16,315 nucleotides of DNA from SG-bin9 sp049323835 (GTDB taxonomy: Bacteria; Pseudomonadota; Alphaproteobacteria; Rhizobiales; Xanthobacteraceae): contig JBMOOJ010000064.1 in NCBI GenBank assembly GCA_049323835.1, positions 1-16,315 on the forward strand, written 5' to 3'. Shown here one piece after another: positions 1 through 6,905 of the stretch (its first letter is position 1; each line of letters begins with the position of its first letter). Under the pieces are notes generated by a model. The model was given only the letters and a program-made list of their open reading frames with translations. It searched no databases and was not told the DNA's origin. Position numbers and translations under genes: made by a program.

Positions 1-300
1 ATCATCGAAGCCGCCGATCCGGACGCCTGGTTCGCCAGCGGCAAGACGCTCGCCGAGCACAAGCTTGCGAGCTTCTGGGTCGATATTCACGTCTCGGACG
101 GCACGAACACGAAAGACGAGAAGGCCAGCTTCCTCGCGACGCTGTTCAAGCGGATGGGCGATCTGCTCGGGCCGCTGCACACCGAGAGCTACGCCTACGT
201 CCACGATGCACGCGGCGACGCCTACGGCTTCGGTGGCCTGACACAGGAGCGGCGCTACGTCGAGGGCAAGGCAGCGCCGGTGGCGCAGAAGGCTGCCTGA
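1..300 (+). CDS. Probable tautomerase-family protein, 3' part only
   Basis: An open frame runs from base 1 to a TGA at 298-300 and gives the last 99 residues of a protein whose start lies outside the window. A hydrophobic strand (SFWVDIHVSDG) is followed by an amphipathic helix (TKDEKASFLATLFKRMGDLL) and a terminal segment rich in aromatics and glycines (SYAYVHD, YGFGGLTQERRY). This beta-alpha-beta order, and the wording of the C-terminal segment, remind me of small 4-oxalocrotonate-tautomerase-like proteins in rhizobia. The catalytic N-terminal proline of that superfamily would be in the missing part, so the assignment is tentative. Codon use is typical of the window. The gene converges on lipB with only 4 bases between the stop codons. 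Confidence 0.55.
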   Translation: MIEAADPDAWFASGKTLAEHKLASFWVDIHVSDGTNTKDEKASFLATLFKRMGDLLGPLHTESYAYVHDARGDAYGFGGLTQERRYVEGKAAPVAQKAA

Positions 301-304
301 GGTC

Positions 305-1033
305 TCAGGCGCTCGTTTCGGGCAGGTGCGCGGCCGAGCCGAATACCTCGGCAAACGCCTGCCTGAGCGCGATATCGACATCAGCCATGGTCGCCGTCAG
401 TCCGAGGTCGGCGAGGCTGGTGACGCCGTAGCGCGGATCGGCGACCCCGCACGGCACGATCCCGGCAAAATGGGAGAGATCCGGCTCCACGTTCAGCGAG
501 ATGCCGTGCATCGTCACCCAGCGCTTGATGCGCACGCCGATGGCGCCGATCTTGTCCTCGAAGCTTGCACCCTTGTCCGGCCGCGCCACCCAGACGCCGA
601 CCCGATCCTCGCGCCGCTCGCCGCGGATGTTGAACGCCGCGAGTGTCCGGATCATCCACTCCTCAAGGCCGGCCACGTAGGCCCGCACGTCCGGCCGCCG
701 GCGCTTGAGATCGAGCATCACATAGGCGACCCGCTGGCCGGGCCCGTGATAGGTCATCTGGCCGCCGCGTCCGGTCTGAAACAGCGGAAACTGGCCTCCG
801 AAGAAATCGCCGGGTTGGGCACTTGTGCCTGACGTATAGAGCGGGGGGTGCTCCAGCAGCCACACCAGTTCAGGAGCCCGTCCCGCCGCAATGGCGGCGA
901 TTCGGCTCTCCATCACCGCTACGGCTTCATCATAGGGAATGAACCGGTCCGAAATCAGCCATTCCGGGCCGCGGAAGCCGTCTCCAGCCGCAGGTAACGC
1001 CGATAAATCGAGGGTTTGGCGGGTCTTAACCAT
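305..1033 (-). CDS. lipB: LipB, octanoyl-[acyl carrier protein]-protein N-octanoyltransferase
   Basis: Moves octanoyl groups from acyl-ACP to the lipoyl domains of 2-oxoacid dehydrogenases and GcvH, the first step of endogenous lipoate synthesis in the cytoplasm. The 242-residue protein has every landmark of the family: the substrate-pocket motif LLEHPPLYTSG (about residues 59-69), RGGQMTYHGPGQ (89-100), the KIGAIGVRI segment with catalytic Lys161, and IVPCGV with nucleophile Cys195. The frame stays open upstream to a TTG at 1072, but the only ATG is at 1033 and MVKTRQTLDL fits the family N terminus, so I chose it. There is no clear Shine-Dalgarno. LipA is not nearby. The gene is divergent from the FliN-like gene, and a CtrA-like box overlaps its start codon. 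Confidence 0.95.
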   Translation of the reverse strand: MVKTRQTLDLSALPAAGDGFRGPEWLISDRFIPYDEAVAVMESRIAAIAAGRAPELVWLLEHPPLYTSGTSAQPGDFFGGQFPLFQTGRGGQMTYHGPGQRVAYVMLDLKRRRPDVRAYVAGLEEWMIRTLAAFNIRGERREDRVGVWVARPDKGASFEDKIGAIGVRIKRWVTMHGISLNVEPDLSHFAGIVPCGVADPRYGVTSLADLGLTATMADVDIALRQAFAEVFGSAAHLPETSA

Positions 1034-1040
1034 TGAGTAA
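1026..1040 (+). promoter_or_regulatory. CtrA-like box (one mismatch) before the FliN-like gene
   Basis: TTAA (1026-1029), seven bases, then GTAA (1037-1040) differs by one base from the TTAA-N7-TTAA consensus of the cell-cycle regulator CtrA. It starts with the TTAACCAT half-site. It lies 53 bases before the GTG of the FliN-like gene and covers the lipB start codon. Next to it is the 8-bp palindrome ACCATGGT (1045-1052). CtrA commonly controls flagellar genes in alphaproteobacteria, but a single site of this size is weak evidence. Confidence 0.35.
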
Positions 1041-1093
1041 TCATACCATGGTGATGATCGCGGCAAGGTCAATGTGTGCAGTCAGGTCGTTCA

Positions 1094-1336
1094 GTGCCAA
1101 CCCTTGATAAAGTTGCGGTCGATCTGACCGTCGTTCTCGGAACGACGACGATGCCCGTTCACCAGGTGATGCGGCTGAGCCGCGGCGCCATCATCGAACT
1201 CGACGCGACCGAACAGGACGAGGTGAAGGTGCTGGCCAACAACATGCCGGTGGCCAGCGGCGTGGTGGTGGTCAACCGCAACCGCATCGCCGTCGAAGTC
1301 AAGCAAATGTTGCCCCGGGCGCCCGACCGGCGCTGA
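1094..1336 (+). CDS. FliN-like flagellar motor switch protein (SpoA/FliM-FliN C domain)
   Basis: An 80-residue protein made almost entirely of one SpoA domain, the C-terminal domain shared by FliN, FliM and YscQ. Recognisable parts are LTVVLGTTTMPVHQVMRL (about 10-27), the turn and strand GAIIELDA, and VASGVVVVNRNRIAVEV, which corresponds to the conserved 'iA.GEVVvv...gvri' segment of FliN. FliN forms the base of the flagellar C-ring and helps bind CheY and FliH. I chose GTG at 1094 because an AGG sits 8-10 bases upstream and MPTLDKV is a natural N terminus. A GTG at 1076 would add six residues. No other flagellar gene is in the window, so this may be an orphan FliN paralogue rather than the motor subunit. 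Confidence 0.78.
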   Translation: MPTLDKVAVDLTVVLGTTTMPVHQVMRLSRGAIIELDATEQDEVKVLANNMPVASGVVVVNRNRIAVEVKQMLPRAPDRR

Positions 1337-1433
1337 AATTCGCTCTGCGATCCGGCCCTTGTACCCCTAATCCCGATTTGTTACATCGGCGCCCTGACGG
1401 TTCGCCGGGGCCCTCCCGGTGTCCTCGGAACCA

Positions 1434-1518
1434 GCGCTCGTGGCGGAATTGGTAGACGCGCTGCCTTGAGGTGGCAGTGAGTAAAATCGTGGGGGTTCGA
1501 GTCCCTCCGAGCGCACCA
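1434..1518 (+). tRNA. tRNA-Leu (GAG)
   Basis: Class II tRNA, 85 nt including an encoded CCA. The acceptor stem is GCGCTCG (1434-1440) paired with CGAGCGC (1508-1514), followed by discriminator A1515 and CCA (1516-1518). The anticodon stem CTGCC/GGCAG (1461-1465 and 1473-1477) closes the loop TTGAGGT, so the anticodon is GAG (1468-1470), reading CUC and CUU. A variable arm from about 1478 separates it from the T arm, whose loop contains TTCGAGT. A possible promoter (TTGTAC at 1359, TACATC at 1382, spacing 17) precedes it. Downstream, GCAGGGC (1551-1557) and GCCCTGC (1574-1580) form an inverted repeat without a T-run. Confidence 0.97.
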
Positions 1519-1643
1519 CAAATACGAAGCTGAAGACCGGATCGGCCTGCGCAGGGCGATACAGTCAAGCCCAGCCCTGCATGTGAAATTCGAGCCCTCT
1601 CAACCGTCGCCGGACGGTGTCACATCTGTGCTGGAGCCGCGCC

Positions 1644-2006
1644 GTGACCATTCTCAGCTACATCTATCGCTTCATCTCCAACTTCATCCTGTTGGCGATG
1701 GTCTATTTCGCCCTGAACTTTCTTGACAAGTACCAGCAGCGCGCAACCGTCGCCGTTCTGGTGCTCGTCTACGCATCGATGCGGGCCATCTCCGCACTGC
1801 GCTCCTTCTACTTCTATCAGCGCATCGAACGGCTGGAGCTCGATGTCCGGCGCAGTATCGGCAACACGGGCGAGGGCGGTCCCCGCAAGGCACTCGTCAC
1901 CGAGGTTTCGGGACTGCGGCGCGGCCGCGAGATGAAGTCCTATATCGATCTGCTTTTCCTCAGCCTCATCATCCTGCTGTGTGTCTCGCGGATCGTTCTC
2001 GGCTGA
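1644..2006 (+). CDS. Small inner-membrane protein with two or three predicted helices, function unknown
   Basis: I do not recognise the family. The 120-residue protein has an N-terminal hydrophobic stretch (about residues 8-24, ISNFILLAMVYFALNF), a second one (about 34-46, VAVLVLVYASM), a charged middle of about 50 residues (SFYFYQRIERLELDVRRS to SGLRRGREMKSY), and a C-terminal helix LLFLSLIILLCVSRIVLG. The charged loop with its many arginines is probably cytoplasmic. GTG at 1644 is preferred because a GGAG lies 7 bases upstream. The GTG at 1617 would add nine residues without such a site. The gene stands alone between the tRNA and mgtE. A 7-bp hairpin with a T5 loop (CGTAACG/CGTTGCG, about 2028-2046) lies downstream, and no T-run follows it. 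Confidence 0.65.
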   Translation: MTILSYIYRFISNFILLAMVYFALNFLDKYQQRATVAVLVLVYASMRAISALRSFYFYQRIERLELDVRRSIGNTGEGGPRKALVTEVSGLRRGREMKSYIDLLFLSLIILLCVSRIVLG

Positions 2007-2127
2007 CGCTATCGACGGTTTTGCGCGCCGTAACGTTTTTCGTTGCGCCGTCCCTAGCCGATTGAGTAAGCCCTGAACGGCGCTGCGATTGTGCGCGCCG
2101 ATGTCTCTGTGAAGGGCAGGACACAGC

Positions 2128-3565
2128 ATGGCCGAGCAGAATCACGAGGCCATGTCCGGGGAAGAAGGCGCGGCGTTGCTGGCCCAGCGTGCCCCGATGC
2201 GCACCGATGACGGCGAGATTCGTTCCGAGTTCATCGAGCAGGTCTCGCAGGCGATCGCCGAAAATCGTGCGGGTTTCCTGCGTGAAACCGTTGCGGAACT
2301 GCATGAAGCCGATCTCGGCGATCTGGTCGAGGCACTGGATCCGGAGTTGCGGCCGCGGCTGGTCGAACTGACCGGCGCGGATTTCGACTTCTCGGCGCTC
2401 AATGAGGTCGACGACACCGTTCGTGAGGAAATCCTCGAGGAACTTGAGCCCGAGACGGTCGCGGAAGGTGTCCGCGAGCTCGAATCCGATGATGCCGTCG
2501 AACTGCTTCAGGACCTCGACGAGGCGGATCAGGAAGAAATTCTCGAGAGGCTGCCGCCGGACGAGCGCGTCGCACTCGAACGCAGCCTTGAGTACCCTGA
2601 AAACTCCGCCGGCCGGCGCATGCAGTCGGATGTCATCGCCGTGGCTCCCGATTGGACAGTCGGGCAGGTCATCGACTACATGCGCGAGACGCCGGACCTG
2701 CCGGACCGCTTCTTCGAAATCTACGTCGTCGATGCATCCCGCGAATTGAAAGGCGCTGTCCCGCTCGATGCATTGCTGCGGTCGCGCAGGCCCGTGCCGA
2801 TTCCGGACCTGATCGACGAGGACCGCCACCGCGTCTCGGTGGCCGACGACCTCAGCGACGTCGCGCGCCTGTTCGGAAAGTACAATCTCGTCGCCGCGCC
2901 TGTCGTCGATTCGGCGCAGCGCCTGCAAGGCGTCATCACCATCGACGACGTGGTCGACATCATCGAGGAAGAGGCGGACGAAGAGGTGAAGGCGCTCGGC
3001 GGCGTCACCAGCGACGAAGAGCTGTCCGATCCGTTCTGGACCATCGCCAAAGGCCGTTTCAACTGGCTGCTCGTCAACCTCGCGACCGCGTTCCTGGCGT
3101 CGTCCGTGCTCGGCCTGTTCGAGGGGCAGCTTGAGAAGATGGTTGCGCTTGCCGTGCTCGCGCCGATCGTTGCGAGCCAGGGNNNNNNNNNNCAACGCCG
3201 CCACACAGACCATGACGGTCGCTGTGCGCGCGCTGGCGACGCGCGAACTGGGTTCCAGCAACGCTTGGCGAATTGTGCTCCGCGAAGGGCTCGTCGGCCT
3301 GGTGAACGGCATCGCATTTGCCGTGATCACTGGCGTCGCTGCGGTCGCGTGGTTCAAGATTCCCGGCCTCGGGATCGTCATCGGTCTCGCCATGCTCTGC
3401 AACCTCGTCGCCGGCGCGCTCGGCGGCATCCTCATTCCGATCGTGCTCAGCCGTCTGAAAGCGGACCCCGCCGTTGCATCAGGCACGTTTGTCACGACTG
3501 TCACCGATGTCGTCGGCTTTCTGTCGTTCCTGGGCATCGCAACGTTGTGGTTCGGGCTGAAGTGA
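2128..3565 (+). CDS. mgtE: MgtE-type magnesium transporter, interrupted by a 10-N assembly gap
   Basis: Mg2+ channel/transporter of the inner membrane. Residues 1 to ~150 form the acidic MgtE N domain (repeated ELxxxD.VELLQDLD-type helices). About 165-290 form a CBS pair (SDVIAVAP to VITIDDVVDIIEEEADE), the Mg2+-sensing gate. The first membrane helix starts near residue 311 (FNWLLVNLATAFLASS). After the Ns the protein resumes as NAATQTMTVAVRALATRELG and the remaining helices, ending WFGLK at TGA 3563-3565. The downstream part is in another frame only because ten Ns were inserted. The conserved text ..VASQGGN-AATQ.. predicts that three bases are really missing, giving 476 residues and one intact frame. 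The ATG at 2128 is 7 bases after a GGGCAGGA-like sequence. No Mg2+ riboswitch is recognisable in the 120-base leader. Confidence 0.93.
3183..3192. other. Assembly gap of ten Ns inside mgtE
   Basis: Ten Ns lie between CAGGG and CAACGCC. The two flanks are out of frame if ten bases are counted, and in frame if the number is a multiple of three. Alignment of the flanks to the conserved MgtE motif (Q-G-G-N-A-x-T-Q) predicts three bases completing two glycine codons. The run is therefore a placeholder of arbitrary length, not a biological frameshift. Confidence 0.9.
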
Positions 3566-3838
3566 CGGCCATGAACCGCTGTTAAGCTCTGCGGCATGAC
3601 TTCCGCGCATGTCCGTGAAGCCGACACCCCGACGCCACATTCTGGCCGCGTGACCGCGTAAACACGCCGATGCCGCTGTGCTGATCCGCTGATCGTGCAG
3701 CCGCATCACCGGTGCGCCGTCCGCATGAGTGGATACCGGGTCAGCGGCGCTGCGCACCTTTCCCACGCATGAAGGCATTGCTGCCGCGCGAGCCGGATTC
3801 CACGTCGCCGCGGAATGCTTCTTCCGGAGTTTGAAGAA

Positions 3839-4399
3839 TTGGTTCGAACCATCTGCGTAGTGGTGGCGCTGGTCGCGCTGCCGGCGGCTGCTGACGCGCG
3901 TCAGCGTCTGCGTACACCCGTTGTCTCTCCCGAATGCAACGTCACCATGCCGTGCGACGGGGTCGCGTCGCGATCTGCACCGGCGGTGCGCACGTCTTCG
4001 CAGCCGTCTCCGCAGGCGGTGCAAGTGCCTGCCGCCATCGAAGCGCGATCCGCGGCATATGCGTCAGGGCTGGTCGCACCGTTGGCTGCAAAGCTGGCGT
4101 CGATTCAGGCTGCGTGTCCCGGAACGCACGCGATCTCCGGTGTTCGTCATACCCGCATCGCCGGCTCGCGGCGCATGTCGCTGCATGCGCAGGGCAAGGC
4201 CGTCGACGTGCGTGGCCCCTATGGCTGCATCTACGCGCAGCTCAAGGACTGGAAGGGCGGCTATTCGACGGACGCCGGCCGCGCCAGGCACATCCATATC
4301 TCCTATGACGAAGCCGGCGGGCGCGAGATGGGCCTGCGGTTTGCCCATTCCGGCGGCCGCCGCGCGGCTTGGCGTAATGCCTACGCCCGAATGAGGTGA
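3839..4399 (+). CDS. Exported M15-like (D-Ala-D-Ala carboxypeptidase fold) protein
   Basis: A probable periplasmic zinc peptidase acting on peptidoglycan, or a family relative. The 186-residue product has a typical signal peptide when started at TTG 3839 (MVRTICVVVALVALPAAADA), and a GGAG lies 9 bases before that codon. An ATG at 3815 would add MLLPEFEE, an acidic extension that fits poorly before a signal sequence and has no ribosome site. The core shows the M15/LAS metal pattern: MSLHAQGKAVDV with His116 and Asp123, and HIHIS with His153. Cysteines at 33, 39, 93 and 130 could form disulfides. Residues 35-70 are a Pro/Ser-rich linker. The gene is monocistronic, ~270 bases after mgtE. It could instead be a YcbK-like or endolysin-like member. 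The motif is solid; the substrate is unknown. Confidence 0.72.
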   Translation: MVRTICVVVALVALPAAADARQRLRTPVVSPECNVTMPCDGVASRSAPAVRTSSQPSPQAVQVPAAIEARSAAYASGLVAPLAAKLASIQAACPGTHAISGVRHTRIAGSRRMSLHAQGKAVDVRGPYGCIYAQLKDWKGGYSTDAGRARHIHISYDEAGGREMGLRFAHSGGRRAAWRNAYARMR

Positions 4400-4443
4400 C
4401 AGCCGGATTGCCGCCGCGCGGTCCGATCCCGCCGGCGGCGATC

Positions 4444-4462
4444 TTAACGCCCCCTTAACCAT
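4444..4462 (+). promoter_or_regulatory. Candidate CtrA-binding box before the XRE regulator
   Basis: TTAA (4444-4447), exactly seven bases, then TTAA (4455-4458) gives a perfect TTAA-N7-TTAA. The second half continues as TTAACCAT, the extended half-site reported for CtrA. It ends 33 bases before the ATG of the XRE gene, in an otherwise GC-rich intergenic region where two TTAA words at this spacing are unlikely by chance. Whether it activates or represses depends on the transcription start, which I cannot see. Confidence 0.55.
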
Positions 4463-4495
4463 ACCTCGCCGACCTTTGCGGAAGGAGACGTCCCG

Positions 4496-4813
4496 ATGCA
4501 GCGGCTGCGGCTCAAGGCCGATGGCAGGATTGTGGAAGTGCGCGACGGCCGCGAAGCGCCGCTCGTGCCGGTTCTGCCTGCCTCGCCGCCGCCGTCACGT
4601 GACCGATCGCTGTCGGTACGCGAACTGCGCCAGCGATCGCATCTGACTCAATGCGAGTTTGCCGAACGCCTCGGCGTGCCGGTCGAAACGATCCGCAACT
4701 GGGAGCAGGGCAAGCGTCAGCCGCGCGGCCCGGCACGGGCGCTGCTCACCGTCATCGCCGAAGCGCCGGACGCCGCCTTTGCCGCGCTCGCGCGTTCCAG
4801 CTTGCCTAAATAG
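4496..4813 (+). CDS. XRE-family helix-turn-helix regulator, NadS/HigA-like, orphan
   Basis: A DNA-binding protein of 105 residues. Residues ~38-95 form a Cro/C1-type domain: the helix pair LTQCEFAERLGVPVETIRNW (50-69) followed by EQGKRQPRGPARALL. This EQGxRxPxGPAxALL tail is characteristic of the antitoxin-type regulators NadS and HigA2. The first ~35 residues are a short variable segment (RLKADGRIVEVRDGREAPL), perhaps a small strand pair. AAGGAG at 4482-4487 is an excellent ribosome site, 8 bases before the ATG. Antitoxins of this type are usually preceded by a RelE/HigB toxin gene, but none is visible within 300 bases on either side, so it is either an orphan or a dedicated regulator. A CtrA-type box lies in its leader. 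Confidence 0.85.
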   Translation: MQRLRLKADGRIVEVRDGREAPLVPVLPASPPPSRDRSLSVRELRQRSHLTQCEFAERLGVPVETIRNWEQGKRQPRGPARALLTVIAEAPDAAFAALARSSLPK

Positions 4814-4900
4814 CCCCGCTCATTCTCATCGTGTGCGCCAGTACCATTCCCGGTGCAGCGTGGTAGCCTGCCGGGCTGTCGCTTTGCACGGAGAAGCACG

Positions 4901-5719
4901 GTGCTGTTTGTGGAGGCCAAAGGCGCGCGTATTCCGGCCATCGGGCTCGGGACGTGGGAATTGCGCGGACGGGCGTGCGCGCGCATTGTCGAGCAGGCGC
5001 TGCGGCTCGGCTATCGCCACATCGATACGGCGCAGATGTATGAGAACGAGCGCGAGGTCGGCGAGGGCCTGCGTGCTTCCGGCGTGAAGCGTGACGATGT
5101 GTTTGTCACCACCAAGGTCTGGACCACGCATTTCGCGCCGCACGACCTCGAACGCTCGGTGAAGGAAAGCCTGTTCAAGCTGCGCATGTCCGACGTGGAC
5201 TTGCTGCTCCTGCACTGGCCCAATCCGCAAGTGCCGCTCGCCGAAACCGCGCAAGGTCTCGCGCGCGTCAAGGAGATGGGACTCACCAGGCACATCGGTG
5301 TATCGAATTTTACAGTCGCATTGATCGAAGAGGCGGTGGCTGCGTGCTCCGAGCCGCTGGTGTGCGATCAGGTTGAATACCATCCGTATCTCGATCAGCG
5401 GAAGGTCCGTGCTGCGTGCGATCACCACGGCATGGCGCTCGTGGCTTACAGTCCGGTCGCGAAGGGCCGCGTCAAATCCGACGCGCGGCTGGCAGCAATC
5501 GGCAAGATGTATGGCAAGTCGGCTGCGCAGATCTGCCTGCGCTGGCTGGTGCAGCAGGGTACCGTCGCGATCCCGCGCACGTCGAAGATCGAACGCCTGT
5601 CGGAGAACATCGAGGTGTTCGATTTTGAGCTGTCACCGCACGACATGAACGAGATTGCCGCCATGGGCAGGGCGGAGGGCCGGCTGGTCAATTTCGGCTT
5701 CGCGCCGGAGTGGGATTGA
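4901..5719 (+). CDS. Aldo/keto reductase (AKR superfamily, 2,5-diketo-D-gluconate reductase-like)
   Basis: A cytoplasmic NADPH-dependent carbonyl reductase of 272 residues, a normal length for the family. The catalytic tetrad is complete: Asp42 and Tyr47 in YRHIDTAQMYENE, Lys72 in VTTKVWT, and His105 in LLLLHWPNP. Further family signatures are GLGTWELRG near the N terminus, RHIGVSNF (~165), VEYHPYL (~190), VAYSPVAKG (~217) and the cofactor-binding IPRTSKIERLSEN (~241-253), whose S/K/R spacing fits NADPH. GTG at 4901 is chosen because GGAG lies 7 bases upstream and MLFVEAKGARIPAIGLGTW matches relatives. An upstream ATG at 4853 would add 16 unlikely residues. The physiological substrate cannot be told from the sequence; detoxification of aldehydes is common for this group. 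The gene is monocistronic. Confidence 0.92.
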   Translation: MLFVEAKGARIPAIGLGTWELRGRACARIVEQALRLGYRHIDTAQMYENEREVGEGLRASGVKRDDVFVTTKVWTTHFAPHDLERSVKESLFKLRMSDVDLLLLHWPNPQVPLAETAQGLARVKEMGLTRHIGVSNFTVALIEEAVAACSEPLVCDQVEYHPYLDQRKVRAACDHHGMALVAYSPVAKGRVKSDARLAAIGKMYGKSAAQICLRWLVQQGTVAIPRTSKIERLSENIEVFDFELSPHDMNEIAAMGRAEGRLVNFGFAPEWD

Positions 5720-5797
5720 CCGCAGCGCTGCATGCTGGCGGTTGATCTGGGCATCGGGATGGACCATGCATGAGCCGGTCGCAGCGACGGCGGGCGC

Positions 5798-6610
5798 ATG
5801 TTCTTTATCCTATCCAAGATTCTCGGTTTTTTCGCAACGCCATCGAATGCGATGGCCTCGATCTGCGTTGTCGGTGTCGTGCTCTACGTTGCCGGCCGCC
5901 GGCAGAGCGGATTGCGTTGGCTGACGACCGGCGTCGCACTGCTCTTGCTGCTCGGGTTTTCGCCGATCGGCAACATCCTGCTGTTGCCGCTGAGCGAGCG
6001 TTTTCCGGCCTGGCGGGACGATGGCGGCAAGCCGGCCGGTATTGTCGTGCTGGGTGGTGCGATTGACGGACCCGGGTCCGCATCTCGCGGATCGATCGAA
6101 CTCAACTCTGCGGCCGAACGCATGACCGCGGCGGTCGCGCTGGCACGGCAGTATCCGGATGCGAGGATTATCTTCACCGGCGGCAGCGGCAGCGTTCTCC
6201 CGGAGTCGGTTGGTGAGGCGCCGTTTGCCGAACGATTCCTGCACGACCTCGGGCTGGATCGTCAGCGCCTCGTCATCGAAGGCCTGTCGCGTAACACGGC
6301 CGAGAATGCGGTTTTCACCTGGCGGCTGGTCCAACCGAAACCCGGTGAGCGCTGGCTTCTGGTCACGTCGGCGTCGCACATGCCGCGCTCGATCGGAGCT
6401 TTCCGGGCAGCCGGATTTGAGGTCGAGGCCTATCCGGTGGACTGGCGAACCGGCGGATGGGCGGACGCCAAGCTGCCGTTCGGCATGATCAGCGAGGGAC
6501 TTTCGCGGGTCGACACAGCGATGCACGAATGGATCGGGCTTCTCGTCTACCGGCTCACCGGCCGCAGCAGCGAACTGTTTCCCGGACCGCGTTCAGTCGT
6601 GGCGCGGTAA
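5798..6610 (+). CDS. YdcF/ElyC family envelope protein (DUF218)
   Basis: A 270-residue inner-membrane protein with two N-terminal hydrophobic helices (about residues 3-29 and 36-62), followed by a DUF218 domain. The domain shows the usual blocks: GIVVLGGAIDG (~82-92), the ARIIFTGGSGS strand and loop (~121-131), the RNTAENAVFTW helix (~164-174), and WLLVTSASHMPRSIGAFRAAGF (~184-205), containing the conserved SxxH. ElyC and SanA relatives act in envelope integrity and undecaprenyl-phosphate-linked peptidoglycan precursor metabolism. That role is inferred here. ATG 5798 starts the first helix; only a weak GGCGGG precedes it. Its 3' end overlaps the convergent DUF3253 gene by 18 bases. Confidence 0.85.
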   Translation: MFFILSKILGFFATPSNAMASICVVGVVLYVAGRRQSGLRWLTTGVALLLLLGFSPIGNILLLPLSERFPAWRDDGGKPAGIVVLGGAIDGPGSASRGSIELNSAAERMTAAVALARQYPDARIIFTGGSGSVLPESVGEAPFAERFLHDLGLDRQRLVIEGLSRNTAENAVFTWRLVQPKPGERWLLVTSASHMPRSIGAFRAAGFEVEAYPVDWRTGGWADAKLPFGMISEGLSRVDTAMHEWIGLLVYRLTGRSSELFPGPRSVVAR

Positions 6611-6859
6611 TCCCAGCCGATACACGCCGCGGAAATCGTTCGGGTCTGCCGGTTTTCCCTTGCGATAGATCACCAGCCGCCCGGCGAGCGCAAGCGCGAT
6701 CGCCTCGCGGCGGATCGGCACCAGCAGATCGTGCCAGTCGGCATCGCGGGCAATCTTCTGCGCGAGTTCAGGCGCGCTTAGCGTCTTGCCGCCCGACTGT
6801 GCCAATGCATCGATGATGGCGCGATCGAGCGGAAGGGAGGGAGCTTCTGTGCGAGTCAT
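6593..6859 (-). CDS. DUF3253 family protein
   Basis: A small cytoplasmic protein of 88 residues that resembles a degenerate winged helix. An N-terminal helix (LDRAIIDALAQSGGKTLS) is followed by a PELAQKIA helix, the segment DWHDLLVPIRREAIALALAGRL, and the wing-like strand pair VIYRKGKPADPNDFRGVYRLGL. This order (helix, 'P.e.A..i...dW..L...iR..A..L...G.i...rkGkp.dp.d.rG..Rl') matches what I know of DUF3253, whose function is unknown. The ATG at 6859 is preferred over an in-frame TTG at 6877. It lies 46 bases downstream of the DUF599 gene on the same strand and may be co-transcribed with it. Its stop codon lies inside the convergent YdcF-like gene. Confidence 0.77.
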   Translation of the reverse strand: MTRTEAPSLPLDRAIIDALAQSGGKTLSAPELAQKIARDADWHDLLVPIRREAIALALAGRLVIYRKGKPADPNDFRGVYRLGLPRHD

Positions 6860-6905
6860 GGTCTTGACTTGAAACAAAACCGCCGCGGCTGCAAGGACCG
6901 CTTCG

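Noticed and set aside
1434..1518. tRNA-Leu 3' end as an integrase attachment site with a genomic island
   Set aside because: No integrase, no second copy of the tRNA 3' end and no change in gene style were found downstream within the window.
1551..1580. GCAGGGC-N16-GCCCTGC inverted repeat after the tRNA as a terminator
   Set aside because: There is no T-run and the loop is long. It is noted under the tRNA but not called as a terminator.
2007..2127. Possible Mg2+ riboswitch before mgtE
   Set aside because: I looked for M-box-like conserved helices and saw only a short T5-loop hairpin. The leader is too short for the known element.
1969..3627. Long minus-strand open frame opposite mgtE
   Set aside because: It is the mirror of high-GC mgtE codons, crosses the Ns, and has an arginine/histidine-rich protein without motifs. 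The plus strand has a clear transporter.
4496..4813. Toxin-antitoxin module around the XRE gene
   Set aside because: No RelE/HigB-like or other small toxin frame with a ribosome site lies on either side. The neighbours are a peptidase and an aldo/keto reductase.
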